Shown here piece after piece: positions 8,798-22,181 of a stretch of DNA of 64,000 nucleotides; the first letter of the stretch is position 1, and each line of letters opens with the position of its first letter. This DNA is from Pediococcus cellicola (GTDB taxonomy: Bacteria; Bacillota; Bacilli; Lactobacillales; Lactobacillaceae), in NCBI RefSeq assembly GCF_001438655.1, contig NZ_JQBR01000004.1, forward strand, positions 1 to 64,000, written 5' to 3'. The position numbers were made by a program, and so were the translations under genes. The notes beneath the pieces were generated by a model. The model did no database searches. It was not told the origin of the DNA and worked only from the letters and a program-made list of their open reading frames with translations.

Positions 8798-10000
8798 TTA
8801 AAAATCCGTTTTTTGCAATGTATTATAGGAATCGTGATGGAATCGCATTGACATAATGAGGCCAATGCCGATCATGTTACCAATTAAGGCGGATCCTCCT
8901 TGACTCACAAAAGGCAACGGAATTCCTGTTAATGGTAACAGCCCAATGTTCATCCCGATATTTTCAAAAACATGGAACAAAATCATCATGATGGTACCAG
9001 ATGCAATGTACGCATAAAAGGCATTTTTCGTATCAAACGTCACACGGATCATTTGATAGATTAGAAGCATATATAATAAAACAAGCACTGCACCACCCAC
9101 AAATCCAAAATTTTCACCAATTACTGAAAAAATCATATCAGATTCACGCACCGGTACATAGACATTGGATGTATTAAATCCTTTGCCAAAAAACTGACCA
9201 GAACCAATAGCCTTAATACTTTGCCAGAGCTGATAACCCTGGTTAGTCGTATCTGCAGATGGGTGGAGCCATGTGTCAATTCGCGCAAACTGATAACTTT
9301 CAAAGCCTACGTGAGATAACAAATTTCGTCCCCATTCACTGACAACCAGCATTAAGGTACTACTTGCAAGGACAATAGCAGTGACAAACCCAGGTAACAA
9401 TATGCGCCAAGTAACGCCAGAAACAATTAATAAACCAGCAAAAATCGCAATAAAGACCAGCATTGTCCCAAAATCGTGCTGCAAGATTAATAAGATAGGT
9501 AGTGGTAATGTCCATAAAATCATTTGTCCAATCAAACGCCAATCGGAACCCATGGTGTGGCGTGGATTTTTGGCATTAAAATCAGCAATCACTTTAGACA
9601 TCATCAAAATGTACGCCGGTTTCATCACTTCAGACGGCTGAAATGTAAAGGATCTAAACGCAAACCAACTTTTAGCTCCGGTACTTGCCGCATACGTGCG
9701 ACTGTAAAAAAATAAAACCATTACTAAAAGAAAAATACCGAGCCAATAGGCATAAGGAGCTAGTTGCCAAAGTTGTTTAGAATCAAACTGCATCAAGACC
9801 ACAACCGCCACAACACCTAATACATACCAAATTAATTGTGAAATCACCTGCTGTCGGACACTTACACCACCAGTATCATGCGCAGCTGCCACATAAATAG
9901 ATGCTAGTCCGATCAGAGCCAGCATTAAAACTGAAAAAATAATGCCATAATCAATCCGAGAATCGCCTTCTCGTCTTCTAATTCGTGAATCGTTCTTCAA
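8798..10000 (-). CDS. rodA: Rod shape-determining SEDS glycosyltransferase RodA
   Basis: 400 residues with about ten membrane segments and SEDS-family signatures: YRWQPSE-like FTFQPSEVMKPAYI, HDFGTMLVF with the conserved aspartate region, GSGQFFGKGF and PLTGIPLPFVSQGGSALI near the C-terminus. SEDS proteins polymerise lipid II into glycan strands. RodA is preferred over FtsW because of its size and its place beside DUF2969 and the murA/yidD block, as in other lactobacilli. The last gene of this block; the metNIQ promoter starts just before its stop on the same strand. Confidence 0.85.
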   Translation of the reverse strand: MKNDSRIRRREGDSRIDYGIIFSVLMLALIGLASIYVAAAHDTGGVSVRQQVISQLIWYVLGVVAVVVLMQFDSKQLWQLAPYAYWLGIFLLVMVLFFYSRTYAASTGAKSWFAFRSFTFQPSEVMKPAYILMMSKVIADFNAKNPRHTMGSDWRLIGQMILWTLPLPILLILQHDFGTMLVFIAIFAGLLIVSGVTWRILLPGFVTAIVLASSTLMLVVSEWGRNLLSHVGFESYQFARIDTWLHPSADTTNQGYQLWQSIKAIGSGQFFGKGFNTSNVYVPVRESDMIFSVIGENFGFVGGAVLVLLYMLLIYQMIRVTFDTKNAFYAYIASGTIMMILFHVFENIGMNIGLLPLTGIPLPFVSQGGSALIGNMIGIGLIMSMRFHHDSYNTLQKTDF

Positions 10001-10031
10001 AACAAAAGTCCTTCCTTAATTCGAAAGCTGT

Positions 10032-10250
10032 TTACTGATGAAGATTGTATTCTTGCAATAGCCACTCAACTGCATCATCTAGCGACTTCGCAGTAAAATC
10101 TCCGCCACCAATCAAATGGGTCGCGAATTCTTTATCAGTTGGTGTAATTTCACCAATCAAATTTTTAGCGATAAAGACTTGTTGAATGGTTTGTCCATGA
10201 ACTTCTTTTTCAGTCAACTGCACTTTGATACTTTGCTGTCTTTTTGACAT
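10032..10250 (-). CDS. DUF2969 family protein
   Basis: 72-residue soluble protein (GGGDFTAKSLDDAVEWLLQEY at the C-terminal end) of a small family confined to lactobacilli and relatives and usually found next to rodA. Function unknown. A good Shine-Dalgarno (GGAGG) precedes the ATG; 31 bases separate it from rodA, so the pair is probably co-transcribed. Confidence 0.75.
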   Translation of the reverse strand: MSKRQQSIKVQLTEKEVHGQTIQQVFIAKNLIGEITPTDKEFATHLIGGGDFTAKSLDDAVEWLLQEYNLHQ

Positions 10251-10267
10251 AATTTCCTCCGGGTTAG

Positions 10268-10528
10268 TTAATTTAATATTTTTTCATCAGGATGTAGATT
10301 ACGCTTCAAGGTAAAATGATCCGGTACTGGGTCATAACCGCCCCGTACAAATGGATTGCACCGTAAAATTCGTGCAATTCCCATTAAACTTCCCTTTAAA
10401 GCACCATGTTTCTTTAAGGCACCCAGCATATAATTAGAACATGTCGGATAATAACGACAACTTGGCGGAAACAGTGGCGAAATAAATTTTTGGTATAAAC
10501 GAACAAATCCTAAAAAAATACTTTTCAT
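10268..10528 (-). CDS. yidD: Membrane protein insertion efficiency factor YidD
   Basis: 86 residues with the YidD signature: [21 protein letters not shown] with its conserved cysteines, then [23 protein letters not shown]. YidD is a small membrane-associated protein that assists YidC-dependent insertion. Seventeen bases upstream of the DUF2969 gene, likely one transcript with it and rodA. Confidence 0.92.
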   Translation of the reverse strand: MKSIFLGFVRLYQKFISPLFPPSCRYYPTCSNYMLGALKKHGALKGSLMGIARILRCNPFVRGGYDPVPDHFTLKRNLHPDEKILN

Positions 10529-10700
10529 TTGTCCCTCCTTCTTCCCTGTTCTAATCCAACAGCCTATTATAGCACACCCTAAATGCTCTCAAAAGGTGAA
10601 TTAATTAAGATTAAAAATGTTAATAAAAAAGCAAAAAATTAATTTCAACTACCGGAACGGCAGATGTGTAATCAATCATTGCTCTTTTTAGTCCCTAAAA

Positions 10701-11990
10701 TCAGTTTTTTATTGTCAGTGTTGTCTTTGCATCAGAAACACGTTTAATTTCGGCTCCCAATGCTTTTAATTTACCATGGAAGTTATAGTAACCACGGTCC
10801 AAGTACTTCAGATTTGTGACCTGTGTAAATCCGCTCGCCGCTAATCCAGCAATGACAAGAGCAGCTCCTGCTCGTAAATCAGTTGCGGCCACTTCTGCTC
10901 CACTAAATTTCGTTGGCCCATTCATGATAACGGAAGCACCCTCAATTTTATATTGCGCATTCATACGTCTCAGCTCTTCTAAGTGCATGAAGCGATTCTC
11001 AAACACCGTTTCTGTTAGTGTGCTTGTGCCGTGTGCTAGCAATTGTAAAACGGAAATCTGTGGCTGCATATCTGTTGGAAAACCAGGGTGTGGTAACGTC
11101 TTTATAGAGGCTGGCTGTAATTGTTTGGGCCCAATTACCCGAATGCCATCATTGCCATCAATAACATGGACACCCATTTCACGCATTTTTGAAATCAAGG
11201 GCTTGTTGTGTTCAGCAATTGCATCTTGAACCAAGATATCCCCTTGCGTAGCTGCAGCAGCCACCATAAAAGTTCCCGCTTCAATGCGATCTTGCACAAC
11301 GGCATGTTCTGTGCCGTGTAACTTAGAAACACCGATAACCCGAATTGTTTCTGTCCCAGCCCCTGTGATATGAGCACCCATTTTACCAAGCACCATAGCT
11401 AAGTCCACAATTTCAGGTTCACAGGCCGCGTTTTCAATCGTCGTTGTTCCTTCAGCCAAAGTGGCTGCCATCATAATATTTTGTGTCGCCCCAACACTTG
11501 GGAAATCTAAATAAATATTCGTCCCAACTAATTTTCGCGCACGAGCCTCTATGTATCCGTCGTGTTGTGAAATCTGTGCACCTAAAGCCGCTAAACCTTT
11601 TAAGTGTAAATCAACCGGCCGTGAACCAATTGCACATCCACCAGGCATTGCAACTTTTGCATGACCCATTCTTGCTAGTAAAGGGCCCATCACTACGATT
11701 GAAGCACGCATTTTTGACACATATTCAAACGGTGCTTCGGTGGAGATGTGATGCGTCGCGTCAATTTTAATTTCATGTTTCTTTTCAGTGAATTCAACAT
11801 CCACATTTAGAAAACGTAAAACATTATTCATGGTGTACACGTCTGACAGAATTGGAACATTGCTTAATTTCAACTGCCCGTCACTAGCTAAGATTCCAGC
11901 CGCTAAAATAGGTAAAACTGCATTTTTGGCACCTTCAATTTTGACAACACCTTTGAGTCGATTGCCACCCTTAACAATAATTTTATCCAC
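10701..11990 (-). CDS. murA: UDP-N-acetylglucosamine 1-carboxyvinyltransferase
   Basis: First committed step of peptidoglycan synthesis: transfers enolpyruvate from PEP to UDP-GlcNAc in the cytoplasm. The EPSP-synthase fold is evident from [20 protein letters not shown] at the start, the catalytic cysteine in [10 protein letters not shown] (residue 119) and FPTDMQPQ. The start was chosen at a GTG at 11988-11990, giving 429 residues: a TGGAGG Shine-Dalgarno lies 8 bases upstream, whereas a GTG five codons earlier (12005) would lie inside that ribosome site. Begins just after the DUF1146 gene. Confidence 0.93.
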   Translation of the reverse strand: MDKIIVKGGNRLKGVVKIEGAKNAVLPILAAGILASDGQLKLSNVPILSDVYTMNNVLRFLNVDVEFTEKKHEIKIDATHHISTEAPFEYVSKMRASIVVMGPLLARMGHAKVAMPGGCAIGSRPVDLHLKGLAALGAQISQHDGYIEARARKLVGTNIYLDFPSVGATQNIMMAATLAEGTTTIENAACEPEIVDLAMVLGKMGAHITGAGTETIRVIGVSKLHGTEHAVVQDRIEAGTFMVAAAATQGDILVQDAIAEHNKPLISKMREMGVHVIDGNDGIRVIGPKQLQPASIKTLPHPGFPTDMQPQISVLQLLAHGTSTLTETVFENRFMHLEELRRMNAQYKIEGASVIMNGPTKFSGAEVAATDLRAGAALVIAGLAASGFTQVTNLKYLDRGYYNFHGKLKALGAEIKRVSDAKTTLTIKN

Positions 11991-12004
11991 GAACGAAACC
12001 TCCA

Positions 12005-12238
12005 CTATTTTAATAAGTACCCTAGATTTCTGATATTATTCACTAATTCAAGAAAAAATGAACTGCTCAAATAACCTAACCCAATTGATAGCAGTACAAT
12101 TAAAGTTTTGTATTGGGCCGGGTTAGATACACGTAATATGCGCTCCAAATGAAGCCCCTGAATGGCCCAAAATGAAATCAAAATAAAAAAGAAATAACAA
12201 ATTAACGTTAGTAATGCTTGTATCCCAAATAAATTCAT
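12005..12238 (-). CDS. DUF1146 family small membrane protein (YwzB-like)
   Basis: 77 residues with two membrane helices (about residues 5-27 and 43-65) and the family stretch [15 protein letters not shown] between them. Function unknown, but the family is conserved in Firmicutes between the ATP synthase operon and murA, exactly as here. Its stop codon lies just upstream of the murA ribosome-binding site, so the two are coupled. Confidence 0.82.
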   Translation of the reverse strand: MNLFGIQALLTLICYFFFILISFWAIQGLHLERILRVSNPAQYKTLIVLLSIGLGYLSSSFFLELVNNIRNLGYLLK

Positions 12239-12270
12239 AAAAGCCCCTTCAATATACAGGATTTATTACA

Positions 12271-12276
12271 ATAGTA
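12271..12276 (-). promoter_or_regulatory. Extended -10 promoter of DUF1146-murA
   Basis: Minus strand TGCTACTAT has the TG-N extension of an extended -10 box; no good -35 is visible. It lies between the atp terminator and the DUF1146 gene, where a new promoter is needed. Confidence 0.45.
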
Positions 12277-12321
12277 GCATATATAGCCTAAAATTTCGCG
12301 TCTGTTTCTCAATTTTAGAAA

Positions 12322-12367
12322 TAATAAAAAAATAGGGTTGAAGAAGTTAAAGCTTCCTCAACCCTAT
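12322..12367 (-). terminator. Terminator of the ATP synthase operon
   Basis: A 15-base stem (ATAGGGTTGAGGAAG with CTTCTTCAACCCTAT) is followed on the minus strand by TTTTTTATT, just after atpC. Confidence 0.88.
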
Positions 12368-12389
12368 CTTTATTTACAACTTAACGTAA

Positions 12390-12815
12390 CTAATGCTTTG
12401 CCACATTAATACGATTAATCGCACGACGTAATGAAATTTGAGCACGACGCAGCGTCGAATTATCATGAATCTCTTGTGCCTTACGAATCGTCTCTTGAGC
12501 TCGTTTACGTGCATTTTCAGCACGATCAAGATCAATATCAGATTCATTTTCCGCAGTATCTGCCACAATAGTAGCTGTGTTATCCGAAAACTCCACAAAA
12601 CCGCCGTTGACGGCAACTGCATCTTCTTTTTGACTTGAGTCCTCATGTTTAATTCGTACTTCATCAATCGCTAGTGACGCAATAATAGGGACGTGGTTAG
12701 GCATGATACCCAGCTGGCCATCCTTAGTTTTCACAACCAACATCGTGGATGTGCCATCATAAACTTGACCATCAGGAGTCACGATACTAACGGTTAATAC
12801 TGATTGATCAGCCAA
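12390..12815 (-). CDS. atpC: ATP synthase F1 epsilon subunit
   Basis: 141 residues: N-terminal beta-sandwich (VSIVTPDGQVYDG, GQLGIMPNHVPIIA) and C-terminal two-helix domain rich in Ala/Arg (AENARKRAQETIRKA). It couples the F1 catalytic head to the rotor and can inhibit ATPase activity. Last gene of the operon, 13 bases after atpD. Confidence 0.95.
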   Translation of the reverse strand: MADQSVLTVSIVTPDGQVYDGTSTMLVVKTKDGQLGIMPNHVPIIASLAIDEVRIKHEDSSQKEDAVAVNGGFVEFSDNTATIVADTAENESDIDLDRAENARKRAQETIRKAQEIHDNSTLRRAQISLRRAINRINVAKH

Positions 12816-12828
12816 TTAGAATTCCCCC

Positions 12829-14247
<1,419 letters not shown>

Positions 14248-14267
14248 TTAATTCCTCCCATCTAAAT

Positions 14268-15212
14268 TTATTCTTGTGCCGCTTGACCACCGGTAATTTC
14301 AGTGATCTCAGTGGTAATAGCACTCTGACGTGCACGATTATATTGCAATTGGAGTGACGAAATTAAATCTTTAGCATTGTCAGAAGCTGTCTGCATAGCC
14401 GTTGAACTTGAAGCATGTTCAGCCGTTTTGGCATCCAAAATAGCCCCATAGACTAAGCTTTCCGCGTACTGGGGCAAAATAGCTTGTAATAATGCTGCTT
14501 CCGAAGGCTCTGTCTCGTATTCGGGCATTATTTCGGTTTGTCCCTGCTCTTTTTTTTCATCCTGACTCTTAACTAAAGCATCACTAATTGGCAACATTTT
14601 AATTGAATGAAATCTATTTGTTAAGCGATTTACAAAATGGTTGTAACAAACATAAAGTTCATCAAAAACTTGGTTAGAGTACATGGACGTCGCCGTCTGC
14701 ACGATTTCTCGCACCTCATTGAAGGTCGGAACATCACTCACGCCCCGATATTCATAGGCCACATTCATGTTTCGACTCTTATAAAAGTCTGCTCCCGTAC
14801 CACCAACAGCCAAAATTACACTGTCTTTTTCAGAATGACCTGTTGCTTGAATAAAGTCTTCTGTTTGTTTAAGAACAGAACTATTATAACTTCCGACCAA
14901 GCCACGATCAGACGTAATAACTAAAAAGCCTACTTTTTTTACTGGTCGTTGCTGAAGTAAATCATTTGCAGAAATACTTTCGGTATTCTCTGAATCCTTA
15001 GCGTCTCCCGCTGCATTCTCACTAATTAAGTGTGACTTTGCGAGATGAGCCACGATACTTTCAACCTTTTCAGCATATACTCGATACCCAAAAGTGTGTT
15101 TTTGAATTTGATTTAGCTTTGCTGTCGAAACCATTTGCATCGCAGTGGTAATTTGACTGGTCTTCTTAGTAGAGGTAATTCGTCTGAGAACGTCTTGTTC
15201 TGAAGCTGCCAT
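14268..15212 (-). CDS. atpG: ATP synthase F1 gamma subunit
   Basis: 314 residues. The N-terminal rotor helix ([20 protein letters not shown]) and C-terminal helix ([22 protein letters not shown]-like end) are conserved. It is longer than the usual 285-290 residues because of low-complexity insertions near residues 62-90 ([14 protein letters not shown]) and 210-230 ([12 protein letters not shown]), a length seen in other lactobacilli. Central shaft linking the c-ring to the catalytic head. Confidence 0.95.
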   Translation of the reverse strand: MAASEQDVLRRITSTKKTSQITTAMQMVSTAKLNQIQKHTFGYRVYAEKVESIVAHLAKSHLISENAAGDAKDSENTESISANDLLQQRPVKKVGFLVITSDRGLVGSYNSSVLKQTEDFIQATGHSEKDSVILAVGGTGADFYKSRNMNVAYEYRGVSDVPTFNEVREIVQTATSMYSNQVFDELYVCYNHFVNRLTNRFHSIKMLPISDALVKSQDEKKEQGQTEIMPEYETEPSEAALLQAILPQYAESLVYGAILDAKTAEHASSSTAMQTASDNAKDLISSLQLQYNRARQSAITTEITEITGGQAAQE

Positions 15213-15247
15213 TTTTTCTCACCACTTTCTGTCAATCAAATCACTAA

Positions 15248-16795
<1,548 letters not shown>

Positions 16796-16805
16796 TTACA
16801 AAATC

Positions 16806-17348
16806 TCATTTAAGTAGCATTCTCTTAATCTTAGCCATTTTGGTACGAATACTGCCATCATAAATTAAACCATTAGATTTAAGTACTGCACCACCAATAA
16901 TACTTGGATCAAGACGGCTATTTAAGATCACTTTCTGTGCTCCGATTCTTTTAGCGAATCCATCTGCCAATCGTTTCTTTTGATCTGCATCAATTTCAAC
17001 GGCAGTAGATAAGTCGGCGTAAGCAATATGATTATAGGCATCATAAAGCACTTTAAATTGTGTAATGATATCAAGCATATTGCCTATCCGACCATAATCA
17101 TAAATCATTTGAATCAGATTTTTAACATATTCAGAAGCATCCTTTTTCAAGCTTTTTACAATACTTGCTTTTTGCTCATCTTTAAGACGAACGTCTGCCA
17201 GCACCTGACTCAAATTCGGTACATCAGAAAAAACTTGCTCCAATTGTTGCAAGTCGTTATAAATCGGTTCAACTTGATCTTTTTCAACAGCTAAATCGAA
17301 AAGGGCTTTTGCATATCGTTTCGCAATTGTCATCTTATCTAGACTCAT
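16806..17348 (-). CDS. atpH: ATP synthase F1 delta subunit
   Basis: 180 residues ([20 protein letters not shown] at the N-terminus), OSCP/delta family with the conserved C-terminal [22 protein letters not shown]. The ATG at 17346-17348 was chosen over an upstream in-frame start because family members begin here and the extra 11 residues would lie wholly inside atpF. The gene overlaps the end of atpF by 14 bases. Links the peripheral stalk to F1. Confidence 0.93.
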   Translation of the reverse strand: MSLDKMTIAKRYAKALFDLAVEKDQVEPIYNDLQQLEQVFSDVPNLSQVLADVRLKDEQKASIVKSLKKDASEYVKNLIQMIYDYGRIGNMLDIITQFKVLYDAYNHIAYADLSTAVEIDADQKKRLADGFAKRIGAQKVILNSRLDPSIIGGAVLKSNGLIYDGSIRTKMAKIKRMLLK

Positions 17349-17859
17349 TTTGCTTCCCCAACCCTTCAATGTAAGAATCAATTAACTGTTTTTGATCCTG
17401 CGCGTTTAATTCCTTTTGAATGATCTTAGAAGCAATCTCAATAGATAAACTAGCCACATCATTTTGAGCACCCTTAAGTGCATCTTTTCGCTCTTGTTCA
17501 ATGTCTTTTTGAGCATTTTGCTTGAGTGTTTGTGCTTCCTGTTGGGCATTAGTCACAATTTGTTCACGTTGCTTTTTGCCATTATCTCTAGCATCGGCTA
17601 CAATCGTTGTCGCTTCAGCATGTGAGCTTTTTAGTGCTTCTTCACGTTTTTTTGCTAATTGCTCAGCATCCTGACGTGATTTTTCGGCAGAATCGATATC
17701 GTTAGAAATTCGGTCTGCACGTTCTTGCATCATCTTCGTTACAGGTCCCCAAGCGACGATCTTAATTACCCACATTAGGATAATAAAGACGATTGCATAG
17801 AACAACATATCACCAAGATAAAGTGAATTTGAAGCACCCAACACTAAATGTGAGAGCAT
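17335..17859 (-). CDS. atpF: ATP synthase F0 b subunit
   Basis: 174 residues: one N-terminal membrane helix (about residues 14-37) followed by a long charged coiled coil (residues 45-150, Glu/Lys/Gln/Ala rich), the peripheral stalk. Conserved [20 protein letters not shown] after the helix. Lies between atpE and atpH. Confidence 0.94.
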   Translation of the reverse strand: MLSHLVLGASNSLYLGDMLFYAIVFIILMWVIKIVAWGPVTKMMQERADRISNDIDSAEKSRQDAEQLAKKREEALKSSHAEATTIVADARDNGKKQREQIVTNAQQEAQTLKQNAQKDIEQERKDALKGAQNDVASLSIEIASKIIQKELNAQDQKQLIDSYIEGLGKQNESR

Positions 17860-17909
17860 CTATTGACACCTCCTTTTATCCTATTATCGTGTTTCCGCAT
17901 TTCGTTAGC

Positions 17910-18122
17910 TTATTTATTCATGACTAATAAGGCCACAACGAAAGCAATAATAGGCATAGCTTCAACAAGACCAACACCGATAAACATAGTTGTTCTTAAT
18001 TGACCGGATAATTCTGGTTGGCGTGCCATTCCTTCAAGTGTTTTTGAAATAACAATGGCATCACCGATACCACCACCAATAGCGGCTCCGAACATAATAA
18101 TTCCTGCTGCAATAGCTCCCAT
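17910..18122 (-). CDS. atpE: ATP synthase F0 c subunit
   Basis: 70 residues, a hairpin of two membrane helices joined by the polar loop ARQPE. The proton-carrying carboxylate is Glu54 in [10 protein letters not shown], and the glycine-rich helix 1 ([11 protein letters not shown]) is typical. Forms the rotor ring; glutamate rather than a sodium-binding QET/ES pattern suggests proton coupling. Confidence 0.96.
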   Translation of the reverse strand: MGAIAAGIIMFGAAIGGGIGDAIVISKTLEGMARQPELSGQLRTTMFIGVGLVEAMPIIAFVVALLVMNK

Positions 18123-18147
18123 TTTTAAATCCTCCTAAAAATATTAA

Positions 18148-18864
18148 TTATTCCTCAGTTTGAATCTGTTGAGAAATGTAAACCGATGTCAAAGTGACGA
18201 AAACATACGCCTGAATACTACCTAAGAACAATGAAAATCCTTGCCAAATAAATGCAACTGGTACAGCAACGATTGTCATACCAATACCGCCAGAAAAGGC
18301 CATATTTCCGATAATTTTCAGCAACATTTCTCCTGAAAAGATAACCCCATAAATACGTAAACCTAACGTAAGGAAGTCGATCAATTCGGTAAAAACACTA
18401 ATTGGTAGCCAAAATGTAAACGGCGTTAAATACGCGTGTTTAAAATACCCCTTAAATCCGAGCTTTTTGACCCCAGAAAAATGTGCCAGCATTAACGTCA
18501 TCAATGATAATGTCAATGTTACAATTGGATCTGAAGTTGGACTCCGTACATACGTTACACCGTTCCAACCAATTTGCAAGAATAATCCAAGTTGGTTAGA
18601 AACGAAAATAAACAAAAATAAAGTAAATGCATACAACCCAAAATTTGGTGCATCACCATTGGTCACAGAACCACGCACAATTTTATTCGTAAAGTCGATT
18701 ACCCATTCCAAAGCATTTTGTTTGCCAGTGGGCTTTAACTTAAGATTCCTTGAAAACACAAAAACAACTACCAAGACAATAATTGCAGCAAGCAATCCAG
18801 AAATAATATTGGTCGGGTTAAAGGTGAGTCCTAAAAATTGAAAAGTAGCAACAGAGTCTTCCAC
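18148..18864 (-). CDS. atpB: ATP synthase F0 a subunit
   Basis: 238 residues with five to six membrane helices. The essential arginine helix is in ELIDFLTLGLRIYGVIFSGEML. Forms the proton half-channels against the c-ring. First recognisable gene of the operon: no atpI-like gene was found upstream, where only about 340 AT-rich bases separate it from upp. Confidence 0.94.
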   Translation of the reverse strand: MEDSVATFQFLGLTFNPTNIISGLLAAIIVLVVVFVFSRNLKLKPTGKQNALEWVIDFTNKIVRGSVTNGDAPNFGLYAFTLFLFIFVSNQLGLFLQIGWNGVTYVRSPTSDPIVTLTLSLMTLMLAHFSGVKKLGFKGYFKHAYLTPFTFWLPISVFTELIDFLTLGLRIYGVIFSGEMLLKIIGNMAFSGGIGMTIVAVPVAFIWQGFSLFLGSIQAYVFVTLTSVYISQQIQTEE

Positions 18865-18932
18865 AGAAGATCACCTCTTTTCATAGCCTTAGTGAATCAC
18901 TGAACATTTACAATGAATTGAAATTATCAATG

Positions 18933-18960
18933 ATTATATATAAATAGAGCACACTGCCTA
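18933..18960 (-). promoter_or_regulatory. Candidate promoter of the ATP synthase operon
   Basis: Minus strand TAGGCA (18955-18960), 16 bases, TATAAT (18933-18938). The -10 is perfect, the -35 matches at four positions. Lies in the 340-base upp-atpB interval, which otherwise contains only the upp terminator, a cre-like site and AT-rich DNA. Confidence 0.5.
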
Positions 18961-19072
18961 TTCAAAATACAAATGAAATAATAACACCAATTCGAAAAAA
19001 ACACAAAAAAGGTAACAAAAAAATTGTGATTTATGAAAGTAGAGCTAAGCCCGTCAAATCGGCGCTTCTCAA

Positions 19073-19086
19073 TTAAAGCGCTTTCT
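19073..19086. promoter_or_regulatory. cre-like catabolite control site upstream of the atp operon
   Basis: TTAAAGCGCTTTCT matches the low-GC Gram-positive cre consensus (TGWAARCGYTWNCW) at 13 of 14 positions. It lies about 115 bases upstream of the candidate atp -35 box, so CcpA control is possible but distance makes the direction of effect unclear. Confidence 0.5.
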
Positions 19087-19124
19087 ATTTTTATACACAC
19101 AAATGGGCACATAAACCAATTCAA

Positions 19125-19196
19125 AAAAATAAAAAAGAGATCGAAAATCGACATGCGTTTTGTAAAAAACAACCTACCTATTTCTCGCTCTTTTTC
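19125..19196 (-). terminator. Terminator of upp
   Basis: On the minus strand AAAAAGAGCGAGAAAT pairs with ATTTTCGATCTCTTTTT across a long loop and is followed by TTATTTTTTT. Confidence 0.6.
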
Positions 19197-19204
19197 TACT
19201 GAAT

Positions 19205-19834
19205 TTACTTAGTTCCAAACAACCGATCGCCAGCATCACCCAAACCAGGTACAATGTAACCATCTTCGTCTATTTTTTCATCCAAAGCTGCTGTATAAAT
19301 ATCAACATCCGGATGGGCATCCTGTAAGGCTTTCACACCTTGAGGAGCTGCAACCAAACATACTAACCTTAAATCCTTTGCACCACGTTTCTTTAAAGCA
19401 TCCATTGCCATGATCGCGGAACCACCAGTTGCCAACATAGGGTCCACCACGAAAATCTGACGTTCGCTAATGTCACTTGGTAGTTTAACGAAATATTCAA
19501 CTGGTTTTAAGGTTTCTTCATCGCGATACATCCCGATGTGTCCCACCTTAGCCGCCGGAATGAGCTCAAGCATTCCATCAACCATTCCTAATCCAGCTCG
19601 CAATATTGGCACAATAGCTACTTTTTTACCCGAAAGTGTTTTTTTGGTTGTCCAACCAATTGGTGTCTCAACTTTAACATCCTCTAACGGCATATCCCGT
19701 GAAACTTCATAAGCCATGAGCTCCGAGATTTCGTTTACGACTTCTCTAAATACCTTCGTACCACAATTCTTATCTCTAATAATGGTTAACTTGTGTTGAA
19801 TCAACGGATGGTCAAGAACTTGGAACTTACCCAT
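19205..19834 (-). CDS. upp: Uracil phosphoribosyltransferase
   Basis: 209 residues. Converts uracil and PRPP to UMP in pyrimidine salvage. PRPP-binding motif [11 protein letters not shown] near residue 130, uracil-binding end [16 protein letters not shown]. Preceded by glyA in the usual Firmicutes order glyA-upp-atp. Confidence 0.96.
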   Translation of the reverse strand: MGKFQVLDHPLIQHKLTIIRDKNCGTKVFREVVNEISELMAYEVSRDMPLEDVKVETPIGWTTKKTLSGKKVAIVPILRAGLGMVDGMLELIPAAKVGHIGMYRDEETLKPVEYFVKLPSDISERQIFVVDPMLATGGSAIMAMDALKKRGAKDLRLVCLVAAPQGVKALQDAHPDVDIYTAALDEKIDEDGYIVPGLGDAGDRLFGTK

Positions 19835-19906
19835 GAATTACACTCTCCCTTCAATATCTCTATCAATTGTAGCTAACTTGACACAAAAAAACTAGTGTAA
19901 ATCCAA

Positions 19907-21145
19907 TTAATTTACTTCAATTGGGTGTTTTGCCGTCAAAGCAAAAACTTTTTCTTTAAGCTCGGCTAGTTTATCTGGAGACTCATAGTGCTCAAGTGCG
20001 GATAAGATGATTTTAGCAACCTGTTCACAATCTGCTTCATTAAATCCTCTTGTCGTGATTGCAGGAGTTCCTAGCCGTAGACCACTTGTTTTAAAAGGAC
20101 TCCGTTTTTCATTAGGAATAGCTTCCTTATTAGTGGTAATAAATATGGTATCCAAGAGATCCTGTGCTTCTTGACCATTCAACTGCGTTTGCGTTAAATC
20201 TAAAGTCATCAGATGATTATCAGTTCCACCAGAAACCACTCTCACCAAATTAGATGCATTAAATGTAGACGCCATTTTTTGTGCATTTAATTTTACTTGT
20301 TGCATATAGTCTCTGAATTCAGGCTGCAGTGCTTCACCTAATGCAACGGCTTTAGCTGCAATAACGTGTTCTAAAGGCCCGCCTTGAGTCGTGGGAAAAA
20401 CAGCCGAATTGATTTTCTTGGCATATTTAGCTTGAGAAAGAATCATGCCACCTCGTGGTCCACGTAATGTTTTATGTGTTGTAGTCGTAACGACATCAGC
20501 AATGCCAACCGGCGAAGGATGTAACCCGACTGCTACTAATCCCGCAATGTGAGCCATATCAACCATTAAATATGCTCCCACTTCATCCGCAATTCGACGA
20601 AAAGCTTGCCAATCAATAATCCGGCTGTACGCGGAAGCACCCGCTACAATGATCTGTGGTTTTTCTCTAAGCGCAATTTGACGAATTTCTTCATAATTTA
20701 AGCGTTCCGTTTCCAAATCAATACCATAACTCACCGATTGATAGAACTTCCCACTGAAACTCACCTTAGCACCATGTGTTAAATGTCCGCCGGCATTCAA
20801 ATCCATACCTAGAATCTTATCCCCAGGTTTAATAAAGGCAGCATAAGCGGCTGCATTAGCCTGTGAACCTGAATGTGGCTGTACATTCGCATATTCCGCT
20901 CCGAAAAGTTGTTTAGCACGATCAATTGCCAACTGTTCCACAATATCAATATATTCGCAGCCACCATAATATCTCTTACCTGGATAACCCTCTGCATATT
21001 TATTGGTCAAAACGGAACCCTGTGCTGTTCGAACTGCTTTAGAAACAATGTTTTCTGATGCAATTAGCTCGATGTTATGTTGTTGCCGTTCCTGTTCACC
21101 TGCAATTGCGTCCCACAAAGTTGGGTCTGCTTTTTTAAAATCCAT
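19907..21145 (-). CDS. glyA: Serine hydroxymethyltransferase
   Basis: 412 residues, PLP enzyme interconverting serine plus tetrahydrofolate with glycine plus methylene-tetrahydrofolate. PLP-lysine motif [13 protein letters not shown], early [10 protein letters not shown] and [12 protein letters not shown] are diagnostic. Fifteen bases follow the threonylcarbamoyl-AMP synthase gene, so it belongs to the tdk-prfA-prmC-sua5-glyA-upp run. Confidence 0.97.
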   Translation of the reverse strand: MDFKKADPTLWDAIAGEQERQQHNIELIASENIVSKAVRTAQGSVLTNKYAEGYPGKRYYGGCEYIDIVEQLAIDRAKQLFGAEYANVQPHSGSQANAAAYAAFIKPGDKILGMDLNAGGHLTHGAKVSFSGKFYQSVSYGIDLETERLNYEEIRQIALREKPQIIVAGASAYSRIIDWQAFRRIADEVGAYLMVDMAHIAGLVAVGLHPSPVGIADVVTTTTHKTLRGPRGGMILSQAKYAKKINSAVFPTTQGGPLEHVIAAKAVALGEALQPEFRDYMQQVKLNAQKMASTFNASNLVRVVSGGTDNHLMTLDLTQTQLNGQEAQDLLDTIFITTNKEAIPNEKRSPFKTSGLRLGTPAITTRGFNEADCEQVAKIILSALEHYESPDKLAELKEKVFALTAKHPIEVN

Positions 21146-21160
21146 TAAAAACGCCTCCTA

Positions 21161-22180
21161 TTATTTAGGTATTTCAAAGTATTGTTGCCCTGCTGACTTT
21201 GCCAAACGATTCATGTAGGCTTCGCCAAGTCCTATTCTATCAAAACCTTGAGCTAAAATATATGCAACTTCACTTTCGGTATCAAAATGACGTAAACCAG
21301 CAAACAAGTGCCGACTTGCCGTTGCCACATCAGTTCCTAACGAGTACCACTCACCATTACTAGGTAACGGATAATCAGCCTTCACCTGCGCCGTAGTCAT
21401 AATGCCAACTCTTTCTGTTCGCTGAGCAGCCCATTGCATAGCAGCCTGCCATTGCCTCTCGCGCACAATAAGAACCTGTGCATTTGGTGCATAATGCTTA
21501 TATTTCATACCAGGAGCCTTAGGTATCTCGTCTTTTCCCACTTTATGGTGATCAGATTGAACAGTGCCGATAACTGAGGTTAATTGTTCCTCACTGATAC
21601 CTCCTGGACGTAAAATACTTGGAATTTCTCCTGACATATCAATTACAGTTGATTCTACGCCAATTTGGGTGGGACCATCATCCAAAATTCCGGCAATTTT
21701 ACCATGCAAATCATGATAAACGTGCTTTGCTTTCGTGGGACTGGGTTTTCCCGAAGTATTTGCGGAAGGGCCCACAATCGGGACACCGGCTTGACGAATC
21801 AAGTCTAAAGTTGCGTCATTCCGGGGATTCCGGAAAGCTGCTGTTGCTAGTCCTCCTGTCACACTTTTGGACAATGCCTTAGGCTTCAAGTTTAAGATGA
21901 TTGTTAGTGGTCCTGGCCAAAAAGTTTTCATTAATAGCCGCGTTTTATCCGATAAGGGTTGTGCATATTTTTCTACCGTTTCGACATCGGCCACATGCAC
22001 AATCAACGGATTGTCACTTGGGCGTCCTTTCGCAGCATACACTTTTTTCACAGCTGCTTCATTCGTTGCATCTGCCCCCAAACCATACACAGTTTCAGTT
22101 GGAAAAGCGACTAACTCACCAGCCTGAATCTTCCTTGCAGCCTCTTTTATTGTATCTGCATGATAAATTTCAGTTTCCAA
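21161..22180 (-). CDS. L-threonylcarbamoyladenylate synthase (Sua5/YwlC)
   Basis: 339 residues. The N-terminal YrdC domain (about 10-200) has the signature FPTETVYGLGADA and KGRPSDNPLI, and SANTSGKPSPTKAKHV; a linker and C-terminal Sua5 domain follow (about 240-335). Makes threonylcarbamoyl-AMP from threonine, bicarbonate and ATP for t6A37 modification of tRNAs that read ANN codons. One base separates it from prmC. Confidence 0.93.
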   Translation of the reverse strand: METEIYHADTIKEAARKIQAGELVAFPTETVYGLGADATNEAAVKKVYAAKGRPSDNPLIVHVADVETVEKYAQPLSDKTRLLMKTFWPGPLTIILNLKPKALSKSVTGGLATAAFRNPRNDATLDLIRQAGVPIVGPSANTSGKPSPTKAKHVYHDLHGKIAGILDDGPTQIGVESTVIDMSGEIPSILRPGGISEEQLTSVIGTVQSDHHKVGKDEIPKAPGMKYKHYAPNAQVLIVRERQWQAAMQWAAQRTERVGIMTTAQVKADYPLPSNGEWYSLGTDVATASRHLFAGLRHFDTESEVAYILAQGFDRIGLGEAYMNRLAKSAGQQYFEIPK

Positions 22181-22181
22181 A

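Noticed and set aside
18927-19172. 81-codon minus-strand open frame between upp and atpB, hydrophobic and possibly atpI-like
   Set aside because: It starts inside the upp terminator hairpin, has no good ribosome site, and is a Phe/Cys-rich translation of AT-rich DNA without the helix pattern of AtpI.
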